A stretch of DNA of 64,000 nt, taken from Stenotrophomonas maltophilia D457. Lineage in GTDB: Bacteria; Pseudomonadota; Gammaproteobacteria; Xanthomonadales; Xanthomonadaceae. The first letter of the stretch is position 1, and the number at the start of each line of letters is the position of its first letter. The translations under genes and the position numbers were made by a program. The stretch is taken from contig NC_017671.1 of the NCBI RefSeq assembly GCF_000284595.1, positions 3,691,001-3,755,000 of the forward strand. Reading direction: 5' to 3'. Shown piece after piece: positions 32,071 to 41,567 of this stretch. The notes beneath the pieces are model-generated. The model was not told the origin of the DNA. It worked only from the letters and a program-made list of their open reading frames with translations, and ran no database searches.

Positions 32071-34506
32071 ATGTCCGCCCGCCTGCCCGCGTCGCCGCTC
32101 GGCCTCGCCATCGCCCTCGCGCTTTCCTCCGCTGCCATCCCGGCCCTGGCCCAGGACGCCACCAACCTGGACACCGTGATCGTCACCGGCACCCGCGCCG
32201 CCGATCGCACCGTGCTCGAATCCACCTCGCCGGTGGATGTGCTCACCGCCGAGGACATCCGCAAGGCCGGCGTGGTCAACGGTGAACTGGGCAGCGCGCT
32301 GCAGGCGCTGCTGCCGTCGTTCAACTTCCCGCGCCAATCCAACTCCGGTGGCGCCGACCACGTACGCGCCGCACAGTTGCGTGGCCTGTCCCCCGACCAG
32401 GTGCTGGTGCTGGTCAACGGCAAGCGCCGCCACCACACCGCGCTGGTCAACACCGACAGCAAGATCGGCAAGGGCACCACCCCGGTCGATTTCAATGCGA
32501 TCCCGGTCAGCGCGATCAAGCGCATCGAAGTGCTGCGCGACGGTGCCGGTGCGCTTTACGGCTCGGACGCCGTGGCCGGCGTGATCAACGTGATCCTCGA
32601 CAACGGCGGCGACGGCGGCGAGATCGAGGCCAGCTACGGTGCCAACCACACCGACCTCAAGCCGATCGGCCGCACCCTCACCGATGGCCAGACCGGCAAC
32701 ATCAGCGCCAAGGTCGGCACTTCGCTGGGCGAAGACGGCGGCTTCCTGCGCGTCGGCCTGGAATACAAGCACCGCAACGGCACCAACCGCGCTGGCTTTG
32801 ACCAGATTCCACCGTGGGACCAGACGCCGGACAACCTGGCGCTGCAGGGCAAGCGCAACTATGTGCTGGGCGATGGCAAGAGCAAGGACATCAACCTGTG
32901 GCTGAACACCGAGATTCCGGTGGGCCAGACCTCGACGTTCTACGCGTTCGGCACCTTCAACCAGCGCGACACCGAAGGCGCCAACTACTTCCGCTATCCC
33001 GATGGCGATGCCAACTGGAAGCAGGTCTATCCGAACGGATACCGACCGATCTCCGAAGGCGAGAACCGCGACGTACAGGCCGTGGCCGGCGTGCGCGGCC
33101 AGTGGGGCGAGTGGAGCTACGACAGCAGCCTGGATTACGGCCAGAACGACTTCACCTACCGCCTGCGTGAGTCGCTCAACGCGTCGCTGGGCCCGACCAG
33201 CCCGACCCGCTTCAAGACCGCCGACTACGAGTACGCGCAGACCGTGGGCAACCTCGATCTGAGCCGCGTGTTCACCCAGAGCGACAGCATCAGCCACACG
33301 CTGGGCCTGGGCGTGGAAGCGCGCCATGAGCGCTACCAGACCCGCCCCGGCGACCCGGCCAGCTATGCGGCGGGCCCGTACACCGACCGCCCGACCGGCT
33401 CGCAGGCCGGTGGCGGCCTGACCCCACAGGACGCCGCCACCCTGTCGCGCGACGTGGCCAGCGCCTATGCCAGCCTGTCCAGCCAGTTCGGCGAGAAGTT
33501 CTCCACCGACCTGGCCGCGCGCTACGAGCACAACGACGACTTTGGCGGCGAACTGACCGGCAAGCTCGGCCTGCGCTACGAATTCACCCCGGCGTTCGCA
33601 CTGCGCGGTGCCATCTCCAACAATTTCCGCGCTCCGTCGCTGGCGCAGATCGGCTACGAATCCACCTCCACCGGCTACAACGCCGGCGGCCAGCTGGTGC
33701 AGGGCCGGCTGCTGTCGGTCAACAATCCGATCGCGCGTGGCCTGGGTGCGCAGAACCTGAAGCCGGAGAAGTCGATCAACACCTCGCTGGGCTTCACCAG
33801 CCGCATCGGCGAGCATTTCGACCTGTCGCTGGACTTCTTCCAGATCGATATCGACGACCGCATCGCGCTGTCGGAGAGCATCACCGGCGATGCGCTGACC
33901 GATTACGTGGCCGCCAGCTACGGCGTCAGTGGCCTGCAGAGCGCCAGCTTCTTCGTCAATGCCGCCGATACCCGCACCCGTGGCGCCGAGCTGGTAAGCA
34001 ACTGGCGGCAGTCGCTGGGCGGTGGCCAGCTGCTGCTGACCGGCACCTACGCCTACACCAAGACCACGCTGAAGAATGTGCTGGCCACGCCGGCGCAGCT
34101 GAGCGCGCTGAACCCGGACTACGTACTGTTCGGCATCGAGGAGACCAACACCCTGACCGATGCCACCCCGCGCACGCGTGGCAGCTTCTCGGCCGCCTGG
34201 AGCAACGACAACTGGTCGCTGAGCACCCGCGTGAACCGTTACGGCAGCGCCACCCGGGTGTTCAACTTCGGTGATGGCTACATCCCGCGCCAGACCTACC
34301 AGGCCGAATGGCAGCTGGATGCCGAAGTCGAGTACCGCATCACCCCGCAATGGAGCGTGGCGATCGGTGGCCAGAACCTGACCGACAACTACCCGGATCG
34401 ATCCAACAGCGATATCCACTACTTCGGCAACCTGCCGTACGACGTGCTGTCGCCGATCGGCAGCAACGGCGCGTACTACTACGGCCGCGTCCGCTATACG
34501 TTCTGA
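32071..34506 (+). CDS. TonB-dependent outer-membrane receptor (paralogue of the one at 10534)
   Basis: This 811-residue receptor has a signal peptide (MSARLPASPLGLAIALALSS to about ALAQ28). NLDTVIVTGTRAADRTVLES follows as TonB-box region. The plug (about 50-170) contains QLRGLSPDQVLVLVNGKRRH and VLRDGAGALYGSDAVAGVI. The rest is beta-barrel, ending YYGRVRYTF with the terminal Phe. It shares plug sequence and barrel features (FQIDIDDRIALSESIT) with the receptor at 10534, so they are paralogues. Substrate unknown. ATG 32071 was chosen because it starts the signal peptide. An AT-rich patch around 31990-32020 is a likely promoter. Confidence 0.92.
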   Translation: MSARLPASPLGLAIALALSSAAIPALAQDATNLDTVIVTGTRAADRTVLESTSPVDVLTAEDIRKAGVVNGELGSALQALLPSFNFPRQSNSGGADHVRAAQLRGLSPDQVLVLVNGKRRHHTALVNTDSKIGKGTTPVDFNAIPVSAIKRIEVLRDGAGALYGSDAVAGVINVILDNGGDGGEIEASYGANHTDLKPIGRTLTDGQTGNISAKVGTSLGEDGGFLRVGLEYKHRNGTNRAGFDQIPPWDQTPDNLALQGKRNYVLGDGKSKDINLWLNTEIPVGQTSTFYAFGTFNQRDTEGANYFRYPDGDANWKQVYPNGYRPISEGENRDVQAVAGVRGQWGEWSYDSSLDYGQNDFTYRLRESLNASLGPTSPTRFKTADYEYAQTVGNLDLSRVFTQSDSISHTLGLGVEARHERYQTRPGDPASYAAGPYTDRPTGSQAGGGLTPQDAATLSRDVASAYASLSSQFGEKFSTDLAARYEHNDDFGGELTGKLGLRYEFTPAFALRGAISNNFRAPSLAQIGYESTSTGYNAGGQLVQGRLLSVNNPIARGLGAQNLKPEKSINTSLGFTSRIGEHFDLSLDFFQIDIDDRIALSESITGDALTDYVAASYGVSGLQSASFFVNAADTRTRGAELVSNWRQSLGGGQLLLTGTYAYTKTTLKNVLATPAQLSALNPDYVLFGIEETNTLTDATPRTRGSFSAAWSNDNWSLSTRVNRYGSATRVFNFGDGYIPRQTYQAEWQLDAEVEYRITPQWSVAIGGQNLTDNYPDRSNSDIHYFGNLPYDVLSPIGSNGAYYYGRVRYTF

Positions 34507-34519
34507 TCGCATTGGGTGG

Positions 34520-34675
34520 GTGCGGACCGTTGGTCCGCACAACACGGTAGTGCCGGCCGCTGGCCGGCAACTTCGTGATCCGGGTGCGGATCTGCTTTGG
34601 GTGGGGGCGGACCGTTGGTCCGCGCTGTTTGGGCTGGATGCAGGCTGACCTGCCGTGCCGACCAACGGTCGGCAC
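34520..34675. repeat. hairpin array, GCGGACC and SMAG types
   Basis: Four hairpins lie between the receptor and otsB: GTGCGGACC-GTT-GGTCCGCAC (34520-34540), GTAG plus GCCGGCC/GGCCGGC (34547-34569), GCGGACC-GTT-GGTCCGC (34607-34623) and GTGCCGACC-AAC-GGTCGGCAC (34655-34675). The first and third share arms, so one may be a duplication of the other. Confidence 0.75.
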
Positions 34676-34742
34676 CCACCGAAGCTGATCCGCAGCCTGC
34701 CCTCGACCCCACGTACACGCCCAGGCTGGCAGGCTGGTCGTC

Positions 34743-35501
34743 ATGGCTGAACCGCTCCCCCTGCGTCCGCCACCGCCATTGCTGGACGACGCCTGTGCGT
34801 TGTTCCTCGATGTCGATGGCACCCTCATCGAATTCGCTGCACGACCGGATGCCGTGCAGCTCCTGCCGGATGTGCGCGAAGCCATCGGCCGCATCAGTGA
34901 CCGCCTGGAAGGCGCCGTGGCACTGGTCAGTGGCCGACCGCTTGAACAGCTGGACCAGCTGTTCGCTCCCCTCCAGCTGCCTGCCGCCGGCCTGCATGGG
35001 CACGAACTGCGCGGCGAGGACGGTCGTGTGCTGCGAGACGAGCACGACGACGACACCGCCGAGTGGCTGCACGCGCTGCACCAGCAGGCGATGCGCTTTG
35101 CCCACGGCCATCCCGGCGTGCTGGTGGAAGACAAGGGCGTCGGCCTGGCCCTGCATTGGCGCGGTGCGCCGCACGCGGCAAGTGATGTGCGCGCCTTCGC
35201 CGATCGCCACGTGCGGGGCCGCGCCAGTTACCGCCTGCAACCCGGCGACCATGTGGTCGAGTTCGTGCCCGTCGGCACCGACAAGGGCCGTGCCGTGCGC
35301 CGGATGATGCAGTACCTGCCCTTCCGCGGCCGCCTGCCGGTGTTTCTCGGTGACGACCTCACCGATGAATTCGGCTTCGACGCCGCCAACAGCCAGCATG
35401 GCTGGAGCGTGCTGGTGGGTGAACGTGAACCCAGCGCGGCGGTGTTCGCGCTGCCCGACATACGCAGCGTGCACGCCTGGCTGCGTGAGAATGCCTATTG
35501 A
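34743..35501 (+). CDS. otsB: trehalose-phosphatase
   Basis: This 252-residue HAD-fold enzyme removes phosphate from trehalose 6-phosphate. The nucleophile motif is FLDVDGTL (Asp23 and Asp25), the second motif ALVSGR, and the metal-binding GDDLTDEFGF lies near residue 203. The cap domain fills the middle and includes GLHGHELRGEDG. It opens an operon otsB, GH15, otsA with touching or overlapping reading frames, which clearly handles trehalose. In most gammaproteobacteria the genes are otsBA without the middle enzyme. Confidence 0.93.
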   Translation: MAEPLPLRPPPPLLDDACALFLDVDGTLIEFAARPDAVQLLPDVREAIGRISDRLEGAVALVSGRPLEQLDQLFAPLQLPAAGLHGHELRGEDGRVLRDEHDDDTAEWLHALHQQAMRFAHGHPGVLVEDKGVGLALHWRGAPHAASDVRAFADRHVRGRASYRLQPGDHVVEFVPVGTDKGRAVRRMMQYLPFRGRLPVFLGDDLTDEFGFDAANSQHGWSVLVGEREPSAAVFALPDIRSVHAWLRENAY

Positions 35502-35530
35502 CCCGGCCAACCCCCACGGCCGCAACCGAG

Positions 35531-37324
35531 ATGTACCGCGTGATGACCCAACCCGATCTTGATCTGGGCGTGGTCGGCAACGGCAGCTTCGGCGCCCTGG
35601 TCGACAAACGTGCCCGCGTTGTCTGGAGCTGCCTGCCCACCTTCGACGGCGACCCTACCTTCTGTGCGCTGCTCGGCCCCAACCAGCAGACCGGTGGCGA
35701 CTTCGCCATCGAGCTGGAAGACTTCGCCAGCAGCGAGCAGGAATACCTCACCAACACGGCGATCCTGCGCACGGTGCTCCGCGACGCGCACGGCGGCGAA
35801 CTGGAAATCCTGGATTTCGCCCCCCGCTGGCGGCAGAACGACCGCTTCTACCGGCCGGTCAGCCTGATCCGCCAGGTGCGTCCGCTGGCTGGCAGCCCGC
35901 GCATCACCGTGCGTGCGCGCCCGCTGGCCGACTGGGGCGCACGCGTGCCAGAGTCGACCTGGGGCAGCAACCATGTGCGCTGGATCCTGCCGGAGCACGT
36001 GCTGCGGCTGACCACCGATGTGCCGGTGCGCTTCGTGCGCGACGGCCTGCCGTTCGTGCTCAACCATCCCATCCACCTGATCCTGGGCGTGGATGAGTCA
36101 CTCAACCGGTCGATCAGCGGCTACGTGCAGGAAGCCTTCCAGCGCACCCGCGACTACTGGCGCGAATGGGTGCGCTACCTGTCCATTCCACTGGAGTGGC
36201 AGGACGCGGTCATCCGCAGTGCGATCACGTTGAAGCTGTGCCAGTACGAGGACAGCGGCGCGATCATCGCGGCGATGACCACCTCCATTCCGGAAGCACC
36301 CGGCAGCGTGCGCAACTGGGACTACCGCTACTGCTGGCTGCGTGACGCAGCTTTCGTGGTGCGTGCACTGAACCGTCTCGGCGCAACGCGCACGATGGAA
36401 CAGTTCCTCGGCTACATCTTCAACCTGGCCACCACCGACGGCACGCTGCAGCCGCTGTATGGCATCGGCTTTGAAGCCAAGCTGGACGAGGACGAAGTGC
36501 CCAGCCTGTCCGGCTACCGCGGCATGGGCCCGGTGCGCCGTGGCAATCTGGCCTGGGTGCAGCGCCAGCATGATGTCTACGGCAGCGTGGTGCTGGCCTC
36601 CACGCAGCTGTTCTTCGACCGCCGCCTGCAGGATCCCGGCGACGCGCACACATTCGCCCGCCTCGAACCGCTGGGCGAACAGGCCTTCGCCCTGCATGAC
36701 GTGCCCGATGCGGGCCTGTGGGAGTTCCGTGGCCGCACCGAGGTACACACCTACACCAGCGCGATGTGCTGGGCCGCCTGCGACCGCCTGTGCAAGATCG
36801 CCGTGCGCCTGAAGCGCGATGACCGTGCACACTACTGGCGCGAGCGCGCCGACACCATCCATGCGCGCATCATGGCCGAGTCCTGGAATGAGGAACTGGG
36901 CCACTTCACCGATACCTTCGGCGGCCATCGCCTGGACGCCTCGCTCCTGCTGCTGGCCGACATCGGCTTCATCGATGCGATGGACGCCCGCTTCATCGCC
37001 ACCGTCGATGCGATCGGCCGCGACCTCAAGCATGGCAATTCGCTGTACCGCTATGTCGCGCCGGATGACTTCGGTGAGCCGGAAACCAGCTTCACCATCT
37101 GCACGTTCTGGTACATCGATGCGCTGGCGGCGATCGGGCGCATGGACGAGGCGCGCGAGATGTTCGAGCTGCTGCTGAAGCAGCGCAACCACCTGGGCCT
37201 GCTGTCGGAGGATCTGGCCTTCGACAGCGGCGAGGCCTGGGGCAATTTCCCGCAGACCTATTCGCACGTCGGCCTGATCACTGCCGCGATGCGCCTGTCG
37301 CGGTCCTGGCAGGAGGCATCGTGA
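35531..37324 (+). CDS. glycoside hydrolase family 15 protein within the trehalose operon
   Basis: This 597-residue protein is a GH15 enzyme (glucoamylase/trehalase family). The N-terminal beta-sandwich (about 5-200) opens LDLGVVGNGSFGALVDKRAR. The (alpha/alpha)6 barrel carries NWDYRYCWLRDAAFVVRALN, the family hallmark, and later GEAWGNFPQTYSHVGLI. GH15 trehalases are known in actinobacteria. Context between otsB and otsA suggests trehalose or maltodextrin as substrate, in the cytoplasm since no signal peptide is seen. Start is uncertain: ATG 35531, ATG 35543 (MTQPDLDLG), or TTG 35498 overlapping the otsB stop are all possible. The stop overlaps the otsA GTG. Confidence 0.88.
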   Translation: MYRVMTQPDLDLGVVGNGSFGALVDKRARVVWSCLPTFDGDPTFCALLGPNQQTGGDFAIELEDFASSEQEYLTNTAILRTVLRDAHGGELEILDFAPRWRQNDRFYRPVSLIRQVRPLAGSPRITVRARPLADWGARVPESTWGSNHVRWILPEHVLRLTTDVPVRFVRDGLPFVLNHPIHLILGVDESLNRSISGYVQEAFQRTRDYWREWVRYLSIPLEWQDAVIRSAITLKLCQYEDSGAIIAAMTTSIPEAPGSVRNWDYRYCWLRDAAFVVRALNRLGATRTMEQFLGYIFNLATTDGTLQPLYGIGFEAKLDEDEVPSLSGYRGMGPVRRGNLAWVQRQHDVYGSVVLASTQLFFDRRLQDPGDAHTFARLEPLGEQAFALHDVPDAGLWEFRGRTEVHTYTSAMCWAACDRLCKIAVRLKRDDRAHYWRERADTIHARIMAESWNEELGHFTDTFGGHRLDASLLLLADIGFIDAMDARFIATVDAIGRDLKHGNSLYRYVAPDDFGEPETSFTICTFWYIDALAAIGRMDEAREMFELLLKQRNHLGLLSEDLAFDSGEAWGNFPQTYSHVGLITAAMRLSRSWQEAS

Positions 37325-38685
37325 GTCGTCTGGTGGTGGTTTCAAATCGTGTGGCCGTACCCGGCGAGAACCGCGCCGGCGGCCTGGCTGTCGGCCTGCT
37401 GGCCGCCCTGAAGGAACGCGGCGGCCTGTGGTTCGGCTGGAGCGGCAAGACGGTAAAGGACGGCAGCGGCACGCTGCACCGGCAGAAAGACGGTGACATC
37501 GACTACGTCACCATGGACCTGAGCAAGCGCGAGGTGGACGGCTACTACAACGGCTTTGCCAACCGCACGCTGTGGCCGCTGCTGCACTTCCGCCTGGATC
37601 TGGTCGACTACGACCGTGCCACCCGCGAGACCTACCACAAGGTCAACGCACTGTTCGCCGACAAGCTCGCGCCCTTGCTGCGCGAGGATGACATCGTCTG
37701 GATCCACGACTATCACCTGATCCCGCTTGGCGCACTGCTGCGCGAGCGTGGCATCGGCTGCCGCATCGGCTTCTTCCTGCACATCCCGATGCCCTCGGCC
37801 GACCTGCTGCAGGCGATGCCCGACCACCTGCGGCTGTTCTCCGCGCTCTACGCGTATGACCTGGTGGGCTTCCAGACCCAGCGCGATGCCGATCGCTTCC
37901 AGACCTACCTGCGCCTGTTCGGCGGCGGTCGGGTACTCGCCAACGGCGAGCTGGAGGCACCGGGCGGGCGTCGTTTCCGCGCGGCGGCGTTCCCGATCGG
38001 CATCGACACCGAGCTGATCGCGCGCCAGGCCGGTACCGCCGCCACCAAGGCCGCCGTAAAGAACCTGCGCGCCAGCCTGCGTGATCGCCAACTGGCGATC
38101 GGCGTTGATCGCCTGGATTATTCCAAGGGCCTGCCCGAGCGCTTCCTCGGCTTCGAACGCTATCTTGAGCGCCATCCCGACCAGCGCGGGTCGCTGACCT
38201 ACCTGCAGATCGCCCCCGTCTCGCGCGGCGATGTCACCGAGTACCGGCAGCTGCGCAGCCAGCTGGAGCAGATCGCCGGCCACATCAACGGTGGCCACGC
38301 CGAGCCGGACTGGACGCCGCTGCGCTACGTCAACCAGAACTTCACCCATGCCACCCTCACCGGTTTCTACCGTGCAGCGGCGGTGGGGCTGGTCACGCCG
38401 CTGCGTGATGGCATGAACCTGGTGGCCAAGGAATACGTGGCCTCGCAGGACCCGGAGGACCCGGGCGTGCTGGTGCTGTCGCTGCTGGCCGGCGCCGCCG
38501 ACGAACTCAAGCAGGCACTGCTGGTGAACCCGCACGACCTGGATGGCGTTGCCGACGCCATCGCCACCGCGGCGACGATGTCGCTGCGCAAGCGCAAGGA
38601 GCGCTGGCACGCCATGATGGAGCACCTGCGCACCTACGACATCAACCACTGGCGGCGCAGCTACCTGGACGCACTGGAAGGCTGA
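37321..38685 (+). CDS. otsA: trehalose-6-phosphate synthase
   Basis: This 454-residue GT20 enzyme joins UDP-glucose and glucose 6-phosphate to trehalose 6-phosphate. Key signatures are SRLVVVSNRVAVP with GGLAVGLL in the N-terminal Rossmann domain, WIHDYHLIPLGALLRERG, GFFLHIPMPSADLLQAMP, GVDRLDYSKGLPERFLGFER with the sugar-phosphate-binding Arg/Lys pair, and TPLRDGMNLVAKEYVASQ. It starts with GTG, overlapping the GH15 stop by four bases (GTGA), so translation is coupled. Length fits the family (about 455-475). A 68-bp palindrome begins just after the stop. Confidence 0.95.
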   Translation: MSRLVVVSNRVAVPGENRAGGLAVGLLAALKERGGLWFGWSGKTVKDGSGTLHRQKDGDIDYVTMDLSKREVDGYYNGFANRTLWPLLHFRLDLVDYDRATRETYHKVNALFADKLAPLLREDDIVWIHDYHLIPLGALLRERGIGCRIGFFLHIPMPSADLLQAMPDHLRLFSALYAYDLVGFQTQRDADRFQTYLRLFGGGRVLANGELEAPGGRRFRAAAFPIGIDTELIARQAGTAATKAAVKNLRASLRDRQLAIGVDRLDYSKGLPERFLGFERYLERHPDQRGSLTYLQIAPVSRGDVTEYRQLRSQLEQIAGHINGGHAEPDWTPLRYVNQNFTHATLTGFYRAAAVGLVTPLRDGMNLVAKEYVASQDPEDPGVLVLSLLAGAADELKQALLVNPHDLDGVADAIATAATMSLRKRKERWHAMMEHLRTYDINHWRRSYLDALEG

Positions 38686-38686
38686 G

Positions 38687-38754
38687 GAAAAAGGGGACGG
38701 AGGGGATTAAGTCGTTTGTGCACAAACGACTTAATCCCCTCCGTCCCCTTTTTC
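38687..38754. repeat. 68-bp perfect palindrome (34-base arms), second copy
   Basis: The arms 38687-38720 and 38721-38754 are exact reverse complements with no loop. The inner 33 bases of each arm are identical to copy 1 at 8258-8328; only the outermost base and the centre base differ. It lies between two convergent genes, otsA and the DCC-family gene, leaving one base on each side of the stop codons. The position again fits a bidirectional terminator. Confidence 0.9.
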
Positions 38755-38755
38755 T

Positions 38756-39193
38756 TCAATCCAGGAATCGCGCTGCCTGCTCCGGTGCGGGCAGATGACA
38801 GGCATCATGCCGCCCGAACCAGCGGTAGCGGTTGCGGGCCAGCGCGCGATACGCGGCATCCCGCCAGCCGCGCGGCAGCACCTTCAGTACGCCGCTCAGG
38901 CGCCATCCACCGCCCAGCCCGGCCAGTACACGCAGGATGGCATCGGTATCGGTCCAGGTGCCCTGCGCGTCCAGCAGCAGGAACGACGCCGGGTCCTGCG
39001 GGTCCAGCCCGTGTGCGCGCAGCAGCGCACTGCCCCGCTCGCCCTGCATCGCTGCAAAGCGATAACGTTCCTTGCGGTCGAAATGCAGCAGGAAGCGCAC
39101 CCAGCGATTGCACAGAGCGCATACGCCGTCGAACACGATCACCGCGCTGCCAGTCCCGGCGGCGCCGTCACTGTGGTTCGAGCCAGCCTTCAT
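38756..39193 (-). CDS. DCC-family thiol-disulfide oxidoreductase-like protein
   Basis: This 145-residue protein has the DCC hallmark near the start: VIVFDGVCALCNRWVRFLL, with Cys25 and Cys28 as the CxxC pair. The following RYRFAAMQGERGSALL, DPASFLLLDAQG and WTDTDAILRVLAGLGGGWRL also fit. DUF393/DCC proteins have a thioredoxin-like fold and a suspected redox role. The start overlaps the upstream DUF4166 gene by 26 bases. A shorter start inside the overlap cannot be excluded. No signal peptide, so cytoplasmic. Confidence 0.85.
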   Translation of the reverse strand: MKAGSNHSDGAAGTGSAVIVFDGVCALCNRWVRFLLHFDRKERYRFAAMQGERGSALLRAHGLDPQDPASFLLLDAQGTWTDTDAILRVLAGLGGGWRLSGVLKVLPRGWRDAAYRALARNRYRWFGRHDACHLPAPEQAARFLD

Positions 39194-39674
39194 AGCGGAT
39201 CAGGGCTCCCACCCAAGGCAACCTCACATCAACCCGGAAAGTGTAACGCTCGCCGCGCCAGGCTTCACGGCAGCGCACACCGCCGAACCAACGCGTCGGC
39301 AGCGGCAGCAGCCCGAACGCCCAGACCCGCCGCACCGACCAGTCGATGCCACCCTCGCGGGCCTGCAACGCGAACTCGAAGCGCACCGCGCCCAGCTGCT
39401 CGCGCAGAAGCCCTTCGTGCGCCCACAGCCGCGACACCATCGGCCAGCGGTCGAACCGTCGCGCCCACTGCTCGCCCTGCCCGCGTGCACTGAACGCCAC
39501 TTCGGTGGGCAGCGCGTCGCCGTCCTTCGGCAGCCGCGCCAACGCGGCCAGCAGCGGCACCAGCCAGTGCCGCCCCCTCACGATGCGCGCCTGCCCCATG
39601 TAGCGGCAGGGCAACGGCGCGGCATGCAGCGCCTGCACCGGCGCTGCCAGGGTGGCGAAGGCCGGCCCCAGCAC
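39168..39674 (-). CDS. DUF4166 domain protein
   Basis: This 168-residue protein fits DUF4166: LGPAFATLAAPVQALHA, then RYMGQARIVRGRHWLVPLLA, LPTEVAFSARGQGEQWARRF, RLWAHEGLLREQLGAVRFEF and a C-terminal RYEGWLEPQ. No catalytic motif or function is known for the family. The reading frame overlaps the following DCC gene by 26 bases and starts 20 bases after the pgeF stop, so the run rluD, pgeF, DUF4166, DCC is probably one transcript. Confidence 0.82.
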   Translation of the reverse strand: MLGPAFATLAAPVQALHAAPLPCRYMGQARIVRGRHWLVPLLAALARLPKDGDALPTEVAFSARGQGEQWARRFDRWPMVSRLWAHEGLLREQLGAVRFEFALQAREGGIDWSVRRVWAFGLLPLPTRWFGGVRCREAWRGERYTFRVDVRLPWVGALIRYEGWLEPQ

Positions 39675-39694
39675 GCGCGCGAACAGCGGCGTGG

Positions 39695-40465
39695 TCAGGG
39701 CGCGATCCAGGCCAGGGTCGCCATGCGCCCGGTACGACGGTCGCGCCGGTGCGAATACAGGTCAGGATCGGCCATGGTCGACACCGTGCCGCCATACACC
39801 TGCGCCGGGTCCATCCCCGCCGCCTGCAACCGCTGCCGCGCCAGCGCGAACAGGTCCACTTTCCAGTGGCCTGCGCGGGTGGCCACGAACGCCGCCCCGG
39901 CGGCCGGATCATGGCCGACGAAGGCGTGGTAGACCTCCTCGCCGATCTCGTAGTCGGCCGGCCCGGCAGCCGGGCCCAGCCAGGCCCGCAACTGCGCCGG
40001 CGGCGTCTGCAGGGCGGCCACCGTGGCCTCCAGCATGCCGTCAGCCAGCCCACGCCAGCCGGCATGGGCCGCACCCACCTCGCTGCCATCGGCCGCGGCA
40101 AACACCACCGGCAGGCAGTCGGCGGTCAGGATCGCCAGCACCACGCCCGGCACCGAGGTCACTGCGGCGTCGGCCACCGGTTCGCTGGCGCGGGGCACCG
40201 GCGGCGCGGTGAAGCGCAGCACGGTGCTGCTGTGCACCTGGCGCAGCCAGTGCGGTGCCGAGGGCAGTGCCAGCCCCTCCTGCAGCAGCTGGCGGTTGTG
40301 CTCCACGTTGGCCGGGGTATCACCATCGGCCGCGTGCCGGTTGCCGAGGTTGAACTGCGCGAACGGCGCCGGCGAAATGCCCGCGCCATGCCGGCGCGTG
40401 GTCAGCGCATGGACGCCTGCCGGCGCCGGCCAGTCCGCCTGCAGCAACGGCAGCGCGGCGGCCAT
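39695..40465 (-). CDS. pgeF: peptidoglycan editing factor PgeF (YfiH/laccase-domain)
   Basis: This 256-residue protein is of the YfiH family, once called polyphenol oxidase, now known to remove wrongly built muropeptides that carry L-Ser. Metal-binding motifs are seen: QVHSSTV (His), LTADCLPVVFA (Cys) and GAAHAGWRGL (His). The end MADPDLYSHRRDRRTGRMAT is also typical. The ATG overlaps the rluD TGA by one base (TGATG), so it is translationally coupled to rluD, a very common bacterial arrangement. Confidence 0.93.
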   Translation of the reverse strand: MAAALPLLQADWPAPAGVHALTTRRHGAGISPAPFAQFNLGNRHAADGDTPANVEHNRQLLQEGLALPSAPHWLRQVHSSTVLRFTAPPVPRASEPVADAAVTSVPGVVLAILTADCLPVVFAAADGSEVGAAHAGWRGLADGMLEATVAALQTPPAQLRAWLGPAAGPADYEIGEEVYHAFVGHDPAAGAAFVATRAGHWKVDLFALARQRLQAAGMDPAQVYGGTVSTMADPDLYSHRRDRRTGRMATLAWIAP

Positions 40466-41454
40466 CACCAGCGATCCCGCTCGCGGGCGGCGAAGGCTTC
40501 GCTGTCTTCGCGCAGCACCTTCATCAGGTGCAGCATGTCCTCCGGCACCGGCGCGGTATTGCGCACCGGCTCACCGGTGATCGGATGCATGAACTCCAGG
40601 GTCTCGGCGTGCAAGGCTTGGCGCTTGAAGCCGCGCAGCGCGGCCACCAGCTCGTCGCTGGCACCCTTGGGCAGCTTCAGCGCACCGCCGTACAGCGGGT
40701 CGCCGATGATCGGATGGCGCACGTGTGCCATGTGCACGCGGATCTGGTGGGTACGGCCGGTTTCCAGGCGGCACTCCAGCGCGGTGTGCGCACGGAAGCG
40801 CTCGCGCAGGCGATAGTGGGTCACCGCTTCCTTGCCGTCTTCGCGCACCGCCATCTTCAGCCGGTCGCGCGGGTGGCGGTCGATCGGGGCATCGGCGGTA
40901 CCGCCTGCCACCAGCGCGCCCATCACGATGGCCAGGTACTGGCGGTGCACGTCACGGGCCGCCAGTTGCTCGACCAATGCAGTCTGCGCTTCCAGGGTCT
41001 TGGCCACCACCATCACGCCGCTGGTGTCCTTGTCCAGGCGGTGCACGATGCCCGCGCGCGGCAGCACCGCCACCGAGGGGTCGCGGAACAGCAGCGCGTT
41101 GACCAAGGTGCCGCTGTGGTTGCCGGCGCCGGGGTGGACCACCAGGCCGACCGGCTTGTTGATCACCAGCACATGCTCGTCCTCGAACAGCACGTCCAGC
41201 GGGATGTCCTCCGGCTGGGCGTCGGTCTGGGTTTCCAGCACCACGTGGAGGGTCACCACCTCGCCGCCGCGCAGCGGATCGCGCGGGCGCACCTGGGCGC
41301 CGTCCAGCAGGACGTCACCGGACTTGATCCACTCGGTCAGGCGCGAACGCGAATATTCGGGGAACAGTTCGGCCACGACGGCATCGAAACGACGGCCGGC
41401 AGCGGTGTCGGGGACGATGGCCTGGCGGGCCGATTCAGAGGGTTGTTCAGACAT
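40465..41454 (-). CDS. rluD: 23S rRNA pseudouridine synthase RluD
   Basis: This 329-residue enzyme makes pseudouridines 1911, 1915 and 1917 in helix 69 of 23S rRNA in E. coli. The N-terminal S4 domain (about 10-75, [18 protein letters not shown]) is followed by the catalytic domain with [18 protein letters not shown], whose Asp is the nucleophile. The [20 protein letters not shown] motif confirms the RluA/RluD group. Start [11 protein letters not shown] at ATG 41454 is used. It is divergent from bamD, as in many gammaproteobacteria. Confidence 0.94.
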   Translation of the reverse strand: MSEQPSESARQAIVPDTAAGRRFDAVVAELFPEYSRSRLTEWIKSGDVLLDGAQVRPRDPLRGGEVVTLHVVLETQTDAQPEDIPLDVLFEDEHVLVINKPVGLVVHPGAGNHSGTLVNALLFRDPSVAVLPRAGIVHRLDKDTSGVMVVAKTLEAQTALVEQLAARDVHRQYLAIVMGALVAGGTADAPIDRHPRDRLKMAVREDGKEAVTHYRLRERFRAHTALECRLETGRTHQIRVHMAHVRHPIIGDPLYGGALKLPKGASDELVAALRGFKRQALHAETLEFMHPITGEPVRNTAPVPEDMLHLMKVLREDSEAFAARERDRW

Positions 41455-41567
41455 GGCAGGGGGCATTCTTTGAAATTTTGGGGTCCCGGCGGCCGGTTTC
41501 AGTCGCTGGACAGGACACTAGGCTATCATCGACCCTTCGTATTCCAGCCGCGTCCCGCCTCGACCCC

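Noticed and set aside
32029-34665. 878-codon open frame on minus opposite the second TonB receptor
   Set aside because: Same kind of shadow frame as opposite the first receptor; no start context or family match.
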